The notes under the pieces were generated by a model, which ran no database searches, was not told the DNA's origin, and saw nothing but the letters and a program-made list of their open reading frames with translations. Both the position numbers and the translations under genes were made by a program. Below are positions 38,116 through 45,419 of a stretch of DNA of 64,000 nucleotides, one piece after another. Within the stretch, counting starts at the first letter, position 1. Each line of letters starts with the position of its first letter. The stretch covers positions 212,612-276,611 of the forward strand of contig NZ_JAFMPY010000005.1 of assembly GCF_017353515.1 (NCBI RefSeq), written 5' to 3'. Origin of the DNA: Jiella sonneratiae. Its GTDB lineage: Bacteria; Pseudomonadota; Alphaproteobacteria; Rhizobiales; Rhizobiaceae.

Positions 38116-38547
38116 TCAGGCCCGAGCGCCGGCCGTCCGGCGCTCCTTCATCAACGTCGCAAGGGCCATGCCGGCCAGCATCGCCGGCAGGAAGACCAGG
38201 GTGCCGGGTGCGGCGAGCGGCAGCGCCGTCCAGGCAGGGCCGGGGCAGAAGCCGCCGATGCCCCAGCCGACGCCGAAGGTGGCGGCGCCGAGGATCAGGT
38301 CGCGGTCGATGTCGTTGCGGCGGGGCACCTCGAAGCCGGCGAGCAGCAGCGGCTTCTCGCGCCGCCAGACGAGCCGGTAGCCGAGGAAGGTGGTGACCGC
38401 GGCGCCGCCCATGACGAAAGCGAGGCTCGGATCCCACGTCCCGAAGAGGTCGAGGAAGTTCAGGACCTTGGCCGGGTCGGACATGCCGGCGACGACGAGG
38501 CCGACACCGAAGAGGAGGCCGGAGAGGAAGCCGAAGAGGATGCGCAT
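38116..38547 (-). CDS. YeeE/YedE-family (DUF6691) membrane protein
   Basis: A 143-aa membrane protein, the DUF6691 half of a split YeeE/YedE transporter: LFGFLSGLLFGVGLVVAGMS, DPAKVLNFLDLFGTWDPSLA and GWGIGGFCPGPAWTALPLA, with the conserved Cys-Pro-Gly-Pro. YeeE/YedE proteins import thiosulfate or move sulfur species through conserved cysteines. It follows the partner half by 11 bp and belongs to the persulfide-responsive group. Confidence 0.9.
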   Translation of the reverse strand: MRILFGFLSGLLFGVGLVVAGMSDPAKVLNFLDLFGTWDPSLAFVMGGAAVTTFLGYRLVWRREKPLLLAGFEVPRRNDIDRDLILGAATFGVGWGIGGFCPGPAWTALPLAAPGTLVFLPAMLAGMALATLMKERRTAGARA

Positions 38548-38558
38548 GGGATCGGGTC

Positions 38559-38993
38559 TCAGAGAAGGTGGCGCAGGACGAGGACGGCGACGAAGGCCGT
38601 CGCCATGAAGGTGAGGACCGCGACCAGCGAGCGGGCCGACAGGCGGGCGAGGCCGCAGACGCCGTGGCCGGAGGTGCAGCCGGAGCCGGTGACCGTGCCG
38701 AAGCCGACGAGGAGGCCGGCGAGCGCCATCGCGACGAGATTGCCGGAAACGGTCTGAGCGACCGGCGCGCCGGTGACCGCGAGGACGAGGAGGGGCGCGG
38801 CGATCAGCCCGAGGACGAAGGCGAGACGCCAGCTCCAGTCGTCGCGCCGGGCCGGCAGCGCGCCGGTGGTGATGCCCGAGATCCCGGCAATGCGCCCGAA
38901 GAGCGCCATCACCATGACGGCGGAAAGGCCGATCATGATGCCGCCGAGGGTGGAGGCGAGCGGCGTGAAGGGGGTGATCGTATCGAGTGGCAT
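38559..38993 (-). CDS. YeeE/YedE-family membrane protein
   Basis: A 144-aa membrane protein, the other half of the split YeeE/YedE pair. It has four helices and the cysteine motif GSGCTSGHGVCGLARLSARS, in which the Cys residues are thought to hand sulfur across the membrane. Such pairs are typical members of BigR/SqrR regulons. It is placed between the TauE/SafE exporter and DUF6691 genes. Confidence 0.9.
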   Translation of the reverse strand: MPLDTITPFTPLASTLGGIMIGLSAVMVMALFGRIAGISGITTGALPARRDDWSWRLAFVLGLIAAPLLVLAVTGAPVAQTVSGNLVAMALAGLLVGFGTVTGSGCTSGHGVCGLARLSARSLVAVLTFMATAFVAVLVLRHLL

Positions 38994-39023
38994 GGCAAAT
39001 GTCCCGGTGACGGCGGCGCACGA

Positions 39024-39809
39024 TCAGGCGAAGGCGGCGGCGCTCTTGTAGATCATGTAGACCGCGACGACGAAGATGAGGCCGGCGAAGGCGGTGTTGA
39101 GGGCGCCCTTCTTGGCCGACAGGAATCTGGCGACGAAGGCGCCGAGAAGCCCGCCGACGATCCCGCCGGCGACGAAGATGATGGCGAGCGGCCAGTCGAC
39201 GAGGCCGGAGAAGGCGTAGTTCAGCGCCGTCGTCAGGCCGAAGGCCGCGACGGCGACGAGGGAGGAGCCGATGGCGTTGAGGATCGGCATTCCCGTCGAG
39301 GCGACGAGGCCGGGAACGATGAGAAAGCCGCCGCCGATGCCGAAGAAGCCGGAGAAGACGCCGGTGAGGCCGCCGAAGCCGAGCACCTTCGGTGCGTTCT
39401 CGCGGTTGCACTCGGCGCCCGGATCGCCGGTCTGGCGGCGGTTCCTGAACATCAGGATGCCGACGACGATCATCAGGAGCGCGAAGAGGAACAGAAGCTT
39501 CTGCCCGTCGATCGCCTTTCCGATGGTGGAGCCGAGCAGGGCGCCGAGGATGCCGGCGACGCTGTAGAACCCCGCGCAGCGCCATTTGACGTTGCCGAGC
39601 CGGGCGTGGCTGACGAGGTTGGTGCCGGCATTCGCCGCGACCGCGAAGGCGCTGGTGCCGATCGCCATGTGGGCGTTCGGAACGCCGACGAGATAGACCA
39701 TCAGCGGCACGGCGAGGATCGATCCGCCGCCGCCGAACAGGCCGAGCGTCAGTCCGACCAGCGAGCCGGAAACGGCGCCGAGGGCGTATTGCAGCGGTTC
39801 GAGGGTCAT
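39024..39809 (-). CDS. TauE/SafE (TSUP) sulfite/sulfur exporter
   Basis: A 261-aa polytopic TSUP protein. The two family repeats each begin with a glycine-rich motif: TLGLFGGGGSILAVPLMVYL near the N-terminus and VFSGFFGIGGGFLIVPGLVA near residue 150. Seven to eight helices are visible. It probably exports sulfite or another sulfur anion made during sulfide oxidation. It lies 68 bp downstream of the reductase fusion and 30 bp upstream of the YeeE gene. The start ATG (39807-39809) gives MTLEPLQYALGAVSGS. Confidence 0.9.
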   Translation of the reverse strand: MTLEPLQYALGAVSGSLVGLTLGLFGGGGSILAVPLMVYLVGVPNAHMAIGTSAFAVAANAGTNLVSHARLGNVKWRCAGFYSVAGILGALLGSTIGKAIDGQKLLFLFALLMIVVGILMFRNRRQTGDPGAECNRENAPKVLGFGGLTGVFSGFFGIGGGFLIVPGLVASTGMPILNAIGSSLVAVAAFGLTTALNYAFSGLVDWPLAIIFVAGGIVGGLLGAFVARFLSAKKGALNTAFAGLIFVVAVYMIYKSAAAFA

Positions 39810-39877
39810 GGCGGTGCTGCGTCGGTCGTGGGGGTGGGGCTGCGGTCCGGCGCGGGCCGGGCCGCAGCCGATCCGCC

Positions 39878-41560
39878 TCAGGCGGAGGTCTTCTCGTGGG
39901 CGGGCTTGGCCATGGGCTCGCGGCCCTTCAGCATCGCCTGCCAGTAGACCGGCGGCAGGATCTTTTCCTTCAGGATCCAGGCGGTCTTCGACGGCTTCAG
40001 GTCGTCGATGAACCATTTCGGGAAGCTCGGCACGCGCCGGCCGCCATAGGCGAATTCGGCGAGCAGCACCTTGCCGCGCTCGACGGTGAGCGGGCAGGAG
40101 CCGTAGCCGTCGTAGATCGCCTGGCGCGGCTCGTCGATGCGGCCGAGATCGCGCAGCAGGTTTTCGGCGACGACCGGCGCCTGCTTGCGGGCGGCGGCTG
40201 CCGTCTTGGCGTTCGGCGCGCTCATCACGTCGCCGAGACTGTAGACGTCGGGATAGCGCGGGTGGCGCAGCGTCGCCTGGTCGACCTCCACCCAGCCCGC
40301 CTCGTTGGCAAGCGGCGAGACGCGGACGAAGTCGGGCGCGGTCTGCGGCGGCACGACGTGGATCATGTCGAACCGCTTCTCGACGATCGCCTTGCTGCCG
40401 TCGGCGTCGGTCCTTTCGAACCAGGCGGTCTTGGCCGGCCCGTCGATCTTCTTCAGATTGTGGCCGAAGGAGAGGTCGATGCCGTAGCGCGCGACATATT
40501 CCATCAGCGGCGGGACGTATTCCTTGACCCCGAACAGGACGCCGCCGGCATTCAGGAACTCGACCCTGGTGTTCTTCAGGGTGCCGCGCCGCTCCCATTC
40601 GTAGCAGGAGAGATACATCGCCTTCTGCGGCGCGCCGGCGCATTTGATCGGCATCGGCGGCTGGGTGAACAGCGCGGTTCCGCCCGACAGCGACTGGACG
40701 AGCTCCCAGGTATAGGGGGCGAGGTCGTAGCGGTAGTTCGAGGTGACGCCGTAGCGCCCGAGCGTCGCCTCGAGGCCTTCGACGCCGGCCCAGTCGAGCT
40801 TCAGGCCCGGCGCGACGATCAGCTTCTTGTATTTCAGGACGCGGCAGCCTTCGAGGATCACCGCATTGGCGTCCGGCTCGAAGGCCGCGACCGCGGCGCG
40901 GATCCACTTGACGCCCTCGGGGATCAGCGAGGCCATGTCCCGGCGGGTTTCCTCGGGCTTGAACACGCCGCCGCCGACCAGCGTCCAGCCGGGCTGGTAA
41001 TAGTGGATGTCGGCCGGATCGACGATCGCGATGTCGAGGCCGTCAGCCCGGGCGGCGAGGCTCGCCGCCGCGGCGATGCCGCCGGCGCCGCCGCCGACGA
41101 TGACGATGTCGTGGCGCATCTCGGCCGTGTCGGTGGGCACCCGGCCGCCATTGGCGATGCGCCTGACGACGCCGGACATGTCGTAACCGGCGGCCTTCGC
41201 CCGGGCGAGGATGTCCGGGACCGGACGCAGCCCGGCCTGGCTGAGGGCCCAGAGCGTCGTCGAGCGCGTGCCGGAGCGGCAGAAGGCGACGACCGGCTTC
41301 GGCAGTTCGTCCAGCGCGGCGGCGAATTTCGCCGCATCCGCATCCGACACCCTGCCGGTCTCGACCGGCACGTAGCGTGCCTCCATGCCGGCGGCCTTCG
41401 CCGCCCGTTCGATCTCGGCGAAGGTCGGCTGGTCGCCGCCTTCACCGTCCGGGCGGTTGACGAGGATCGCCCGAAAGCCCGCAGCTCTCAGGGCCGGGAT
41501 CTCGTCGGGCCGGACCTGGTCCCGGACGGAGAGCTGCTCGGTCAGTTTCTTCGTGTCCAT
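39878..41560 (-). CDS. DUF442 phosphatase-like / sulfide:quinone-reductase-like fusion
   Basis: A 560-aa fusion. Residues ~1-115 are a DUF442 (TIGR01244) rhodanese/tyrosine-phosphatase-like domain with the loop VAFCRSGTRSTTLWALSQ. Residues ~145-560 are an FAD/NAD(P)-type oxidoreductase close to sulfide:quinone reductase: HDIVIVGGGAGGIAAAASLA, HYYQPGWTLVGGG and PPQTAPDFVRVSPLANEAGW. Cys residues in QPPMPIKCAGAPQKAMYLS and YGSCPLTVERGKVLLAEF may carry polysulfide. It oxidises sulfide at the membrane surface and passes persulfide on. Such fusions are standard in BigR/SqrR regulons. The 162-bp gap to bigR leaves room for a separate promoter. Confidence 0.92.
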   Translation of the reverse strand: MDTKKLTEQLSVRDQVRPDEIPALRAAGFRAILVNRPDGEGGDQPTFAEIERAAKAAGMEARYVPVETGRVSDADAAKFAAALDELPKPVVAFCRSGTRSTTLWALSQAGLRPVPDILARAKAAGYDMSGVVRRIANGGRVPTDTAEMRHDIVIVGGGAGGIAAAASLAARADGLDIAIVDPADIHYYQPGWTLVGGGVFKPEETRRDMASLIPEGVKWIRAAVAAFEPDANAVILEGCRVLKYKKLIVAPGLKLDWAGVEGLEATLGRYGVTSNYRYDLAPYTWELVQSLSGGTALFTQPPMPIKCAGAPQKAMYLSCYEWERRGTLKNTRVEFLNAGGVLFGVKEYVPPLMEYVARYGIDLSFGHNLKKIDGPAKTAWFERTDADGSKAIVEKRFDMIHVVPPQTAPDFVRVSPLANEAGWVEVDQATLRHPRYPDVYSLGDVMSAPNAKTAAAARKQAPVVAENLLRDLGRIDEPRQAIYDGYGSCPLTVERGKVLLAEFAYGGRRVPSFPKWFIDDLKPSKTAWILKEKILPPVYWQAMLKGREPMAKPAHEKTSA

Positions 41561-41722
41561 CTTGCATCTCCTTCCGACAGTGAAACCGGTTGGCCGGCCC
41601 AGCCGAGGTCGGGCCACCTCATGACCGGCTGGACCGACCCCGCCGCCACCGGCTCGCGGGGGCGGCGATCGCCGAAGGCGTTCAGGCCTTCGCGGACCAT
41701 CGCGGCCGTCCGGCCGCGCCAC

Positions 41723-42178
41723 TCATTTCGCGTCGCGCTCTGCGGCGTCGCGCTCGGCCGTGCCGCGAAGCGTCGTCTCTTCGCCCCGAGGGGCGGCCGC
41801 CGGCGGCCCGACATGCGCGAAGACCGCCGCCGAAAGCGGCGAGACCGGCCGGTGTTCGCGCCGCGGCGGCCGGACGGCGTGGCTGCCGCCGTTGCAGAGG
41901 ATGTTCAGGACCCGTTCGACCCGCTCGTCGACGAGGCGGTAGAACACCTGCTTGGCCTGCCGCCGCGGCGCGATGAGGCCGGCGGTCCTGAGGTCGGTGA
42001 GTTGCTGCGACAGCGAGGGCTGGGCGAGGCCGAGATCGGCCTCGAGTTCGCCCACCGACCGCTCGCCCGACGCCAGATGACAGACGATGGCGAGGCGCGC
42101 CGGATGGCTGAGGCGCTTGAAGAGCTCTGCCGTCTCGACGATCGGCGCGCTGTCGATCCGCGGCGGGGTCGTCATCAT
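41723..42178 (-). CDS. bigR: ArsR-family persulfide-responsive repressor, BigR/SqrR-like
   Basis: A 151-aa ArsR-fold regulator. HTH core: LFKRLSHPARLAIVCHLASG, then SVGELEADLGLAQPSLSQQL. Cys33 in AIVCHLASGERS is at the position of the first sensor cysteine of BigR/SqrR/YgaV. Cys95 in VLNILCNGG is a candidate second cysteine, four residues closer than in well-studied members. Disulfide or tetrasulfide bridging would release DNA when persulfide accumulates. The ATG overlaps the peroxiredoxin stop (ATGA); a second ATG is at 42175. The C-terminal tail after about residue 102 is basic and of unknown use. Confidence 0.85.
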   Translation of the reverse strand: MMTTPPRIDSAPIVETAELFKRLSHPARLAIVCHLASGERSVGELEADLGLAQPSLSQQLTDLRTAGLIAPRRQAKQVFYRLVDERVERVLNILCNGGSHAVRPPRREHRPVSPLSAAVFAHVGPPAAAPRGEETTLRGTAERDAAERDAK

Positions 42179-42816
42179 CGCGACGCCTGCAGCTTCCGGG
42201 TGCGGTAGAGCCAGTCGGAGACGCCGAGACCGTCCTCGCGCACCATGTCGGCGAAGTCGATGATCTCGTCGCCCGGCTGCCAGCCCTCCGGCGTCGCGAC
42301 GTCGTGGCCGTCGGAAAGCTGCAGCGCCCGGACGGTGCGCAGCACCTCGGCGACCGAACGGCCCGTCGACATCGGATAGAAGGCGCTCATCCGCACGATC
42401 CCCTCAGGGTCGATGACGAAGAGGCCGCGAACCGTCGCGCTCGATCCGGCGGCGGCGTCGAGCATGCCGTAGGCCCGCGCGATCGCCATCGAGGGATCCT
42501 CGCAGACCGGGAAGGGGATCTTCAGCGCAAAGCGCTCCTCGATCGCCCGGACCCAGGCGAGATGCGAGAACAGCCCGTCGACGGAGAGCCCGAGGAGGTC
42601 GCAGCCGATCGCCTCGAACGCCTCCGCCGCCCTGGCGAAGGCGACGAATTCCGAGGTGCAGACCGGCGTGAAGTCCGCCGGATGCGAGAAGAACACCAGC
42701 CAGCGGCCGCGATGGGCCGACAGCCTGACCTCGCCCCTCGTGGAGCGGCAGGAAAAATCCGGCGCGGCGTCGCCGATGCGCGGCTGGTGCCGGGCCTGAT
42801 CGAGCGGGTTCGACAT
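42175..42816 (-). CDS. peroxiredoxin, 1-Cys (Prx6) type
   Basis: A 213-aa AhpC/TSA protein with peroxidatic Cys in HPADFTPVCTSEFVAFARAA, Arg/Asp-containing LLGLSVDGLFSHLAWVRAIE, and the Prx6-type C-terminal extension (EGWQPGDEIIDFADMVRED). A further Cys (FPVCEDPSMAIARAYGML) is not in the usual resolving position. It reduces peroxides; in this regulon it may act on persulfides or on peroxide formed by sulfide oxidation. It is the first gene of the minus-strand block, directly upstream of bigR, facing the A+T-rich operator region. Confidence 0.9.
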   Translation of the reverse strand: MSNPLDQARHQPRIGDAAPDFSCRSTRGEVRLSAHRGRWLVFFSHPADFTPVCTSEFVAFARAAEAFEAIGCDLLGLSVDGLFSHLAWVRAIEERFALKIPFPVCEDPSMAIARAYGMLDAAAGSSATVRGLFVIDPEGIVRMSAFYPMSTGRSVAEVLRTVRALQLSDGHDVATPEGWQPGDEIIDFADMVREDGLGVSDWLYRTRKLQASR

Positions 42817-42843
42817 GGGGTCTCCTGAATTACGATTTCAAAA

Positions 42844-42875
42844 ATATGCAATATTAGCCTCTTGTCAATATGCAA
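42844..42875. promoter_or_regulatory. A+T-rich regulator site with ATATGCAA direct repeats
   Basis: ATATGCAA occurs at 42844-42851 and 42868-42875 (24-bp period), inside a roughly 60-bp A+T-rich island just upstream of the peroxiredoxin-bigR transcript. BigR/SqrR-type repressors bind A+T-rich imperfect repeats, so this is a candidate autoregulatory site. Confidence 0.6.
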
Positions 42876-42979
42876 AAATCATATCTATATGTCGTCGGGA
42901 CGGCGATGCCGGCTTACTGCCGCGATGACATGACGTCCGGATGTCGGCAAGCGTCGCAACGACACGGGAAAATGCGTAT

Positions 42980-43001
42980 CATTATGTAGAAATGCATAAT
43001 G
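42980..43001. promoter_or_regulatory. inverted repeat CATTATG-N8-CATAATG, operator candidate
   Basis: A perfect 7-bp inverted repeat with an 8-nt spacer, in a second A+T-rich patch on the DUF2892/persulfide-dioxygenase side of the divergent region. It resembles the ATGCA/ATAAT composition of the first site and probably binds the same repressor. The remainder of 42817-43125 has no gene. Confidence 0.65.
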
Positions 43002-43125
43002 ACGCTGTCGGCATCAAGGCTTCGGATCGCAGCCGCGCCGGTGCACCGACGCGCCCCTTCGTGCCGTTCCGACGGCGATCTTCCGGGGCGGCCCCGGAGC
43101 CATCCGGAAGCAAAGGAGACCGAAA

Positions 43126-43335
43126 ATGGCAGTCAACATGGGCAAGCTCGACCGCGGCCTCCGCCTGGTGGTCGCCGCCGCTCTCTTCATCCTCGCCGCC
43201 GGCACGAGCGTCGGTGACGGAACCTTCGTCGAATGGGCGTTCTACGGCCTCGGCGCCATCGCGCTCCTGACCGCCCTCGTCGGGATCTGCCCGCTCTATT
43301 CGGTGCTCGGCATCAGAACCTGCCGCGCCGCCTGA
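43126..43335 (+). CDS. DUF2892 inner-membrane protein
   Basis: A 69-aa DUF2892 protein: MGKLDRGLRLVVAAALFILA, then two helices and the conserved ending ALVGICPLYSVLGIRTC with two cysteines. AAGGAGACCGAAA precedes the ATG. DUF2892 proteins or domains (also called YgaP-like) regularly accompany rhodanese and persulfide enzymes. It is probably a sulfur carrier or membrane anchor, and the first gene of the divergent detoxification operon. Confidence 0.88.
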   Translation: MAVNMGKLDRGLRLVVAAALFILAAGTSVGDGTFVEWAFYGLGAIALLTALVGICPLYSVLGIRTCRAA

Positions 43336-43363
43336 CCCAAACGCAAGAATGGAGGACCATGCC

Positions 43364-44245
43364 ATGACCTACCCCGTCCATCTCGACGTGAAGCCGCAGG
43401 TGAAGGGCTTCTTCGACCCGGCGACCAACACGATCAGCTATGTCGTGAAGGATCCCGCCTCGAATGCCTGCGCCATCGTCGATTCCGTCATGGACATCGA
43501 CTACGCGGCCGGCCGCATCAGCTATGGCCACGCCGACGAGATCATCGCCTATGTCGAGGCCAACGGCCTGACGGTGGCGTGGCTGATCGAGACCCACGTG
43601 CATGCCGACCACCTGTCCGCCGCCCCCTACATCCAGGAACGGCTCGGCGGCCGGATCGGCATCGGCAAGAACATCACGATCGTGCAGGAGACCTTCGGCA
43701 AGGTCTTCAACGAGGGCACCGAGTTCCAGCGCGACGGCTCGCAGTTCGACCGGCTGTTCGAGGACGGCGACACCTACGAGGTCGGCGAGATGTCCTGCCT
43801 CGCCATCCACACGCCCGGCCACACGCCGGCCTGCATGACGCATGTGATGGGCGACGCCGCCTTCGTGGGCGACACGCTGTTCATGCCGGACGGCGGCTCG
43901 GCCCGCGCCGACTTTCCCGGCGGCGATGCCGGCACGCTCTACGATTCGATCCAGAAGGTGCTGTCGCTGCCCGACGAGATGCGGCTGTTCATGTGCCACG
44001 ACTACGGACCGAACGGCCGCGACATCCGCTTCGAGACGACGGTCGGCGAGGAGAAGGCGCACAACATCCATGTCGGCGGCAAGACCAAGGCGGATTTCGT
44101 CAAGTTCCGCACCGAGCGCGACGCGACGCTCGCCATGCCGAAGCTGATCATCCCGTCGCTGCAGGTGAACATGAAGGCCGGCGCGCTGCCCGAGCCGGAG
44201 GCTGACGGCAAGCGCTATCTCAAGGTGCCGATCGACACGCTGTGA
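43364..44245 (+). CDS. persulfide-dioxygenase-like metallo-beta-lactamase-fold hydrolase
   Basis: A 293-aa ETHE1/Blh-type protein. The metal motif WLIETHVHADHLSAAPYIQE is followed by AIHTPGHTPACMTHVMGDAA, FVGDTLFMPDGGSARADFPG and MRLFMCHDYGPNGRD. The mononuclear iron triad (two His, one Asp) is consistent with oxidation of glutathione persulfide to sulfite. GGAGG lies 8 nt before the ATG at 43364; an ATG at 43349 lacks spacing. It takes the persulfide produced by the reductase fusion on the other strand, and the TSUP exporter would remove the sulfite. Confidence 0.92.
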   Translation: MTYPVHLDVKPQVKGFFDPATNTISYVVKDPASNACAIVDSVMDIDYAAGRISYGHADEIIAYVEANGLTVAWLIETHVHADHLSAAPYIQERLGGRIGIGKNITIVQETFGKVFNEGTEFQRDGSQFDRLFEDGDTYEVGEMSCLAIHTPGHTPACMTHVMGDAAFVGDTLFMPDGGSARADFPGGDAGTLYDSIQKVLSLPDEMRLFMCHDYGPNGRDIRFETTVGEEKAHNIHVGGKTKADFVKFRTERDATLAMPKLIIPSLQVNMKAGALPEPEADGKRYLKVPIDTL

Positions 44246-44301
44246 CGGCGTGAGGCAGAGGGCGGCGGCCACCCCGCCTGACGACACGACAGGCGCCGGG
44301 G

Positions 44302-45216
44302 TCAGAAGGTCTTGGCGCCATTCACCGGCAGGCGGATGGCGTAGAGCGAGGTGGTGCCGCAGATATAGAGATAGTTGCGCTTGATGCCGCCGAAGCAGAG
44401 ATTGGCGACGACCTCGGGGACGCGGATCTTGCCGATCAGCGTGCCGTCCGGGTCGTAGCAGTGGACGCCGTCGGCGGCGCTCGTCCAGATGCGGCCGGCA
44501 TCGTCGAGACGCAGGCCGTCGAAGAGGCCGCTGGTCGACACCGCGAAGACCTCGCCGCCGGAAAGCCGGCCATCCTCCGAGACGGCGAATCTTCGGATGT
44601 GCCGCGGCCCGTCCTCGACATGCGTCGCGCCGGTGTCGACGATGTAGACGAAGCGCTCGTCGAGCGAGAAGGCGATGCCGTTCGGCTGCACGAAGTCGTC
44701 GGCGACGACGCTCAGCCGGCGCCCCCGCGGGTCGAGGCGGAAGACGTGGCTGCCGGCCTGTTCCCGCTCGCCGCGATGGCCCTCGTAGTCGCTGTCGATG
44801 CCGTAGGTCGGGTCGGTGAACCAGATCGTGCCGTCGGACTTCACCACCACGTCGTTGGGGCTGTTGAGGCGCTTGCCGTCGTAGCGGTCGGCGAGGGTCA
44901 CCACCCGCCCGTCGAACTCGGTGCGCGACACCCGGCGCCCGCCATGTTCGCAGCTGACGAGGCGTCCCTGGCGGTCGACCGTGTTGCCGTTGGCGTGGCC
45001 GGCCGGGTGCCGGAACACCCCGACGCTGCCGGTCGCCTCGTCGTAGCGCAGCATGCGGTCGTTGGGGATGTCCGACCAGACGAGATAGCGGCCGGCGGCG
45101 AAATAGGCCGGCCCCTCGGCCCAGCGGCAGCCGGAATAGAGCGTGTCGAGCCGCGCGGTCGGCACGAAGAGGCGCCTGAAGCGCGGATCGAGGACTTCGA
45201 AGATCTCGGAATTCAT
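44302..45216 (-). CDS. SMP-30/gluconolactonase-family protein
   Basis: A 304-aa six-bladed beta-propeller lactonase: YSGCRWAEGPAYFAAGRYLV with the metal-binding Glu, WSDIPNDRMLRYDEATGSV, NGNTVDRQGRLVSCEHGGRR, KRLNSPNDVVVKSDGTIWFT with Asn, and FVQPNGIAFSLDERFVYIVD. It probably hydrolyses sugar lactones in the cytosol. It stands alone, convergent with the persulfide dioxygenase gene and not linked to recognisable sugar genes. Confidence 0.9.
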   Translation of the reverse strand: MNSEIFEVLDPRFRRLFVPTARLDTLYSGCRWAEGPAYFAAGRYLVWSDIPNDRMLRYDEATGSVGVFRHPAGHANGNTVDRQGRLVSCEHGGRRVSRTEFDGRVVTLADRYDGKRLNSPNDVVVKSDGTIWFTDPTYGIDSDYEGHRGEREQAGSHVFRLDPRGRRLSVVADDFVQPNGIAFSLDERFVYIVDTGATHVEDGPRHIRRFAVSEDGRLSGGEVFAVSTSGLFDGLRLDDAGRIWTSAADGVHCYDPDGTLIGKIRVPEVVANLCFGGIKRNYLYICGTTSLYAIRLPVNGAKTF

Positions 45217-45419
45217 CGACGCATCCCTCCCGTCGGCGTGACGCTCCGGCCGTCTCGACGCGGCGCCTCCTCCCGGGGCAAGCCGTGTCGAGTGTGCCGG
45301 GTGCAGCGAGGTTTAGGCGGTCTTCGCCGTGCTGTCACGGCCGGCGGCGCCAGCCGGCACGATCTGCGTCCGCTCCCCGGCACGTCGCGGCTGCCCGCAC
45401 CCGCGGCCCGCGAGGTTCG

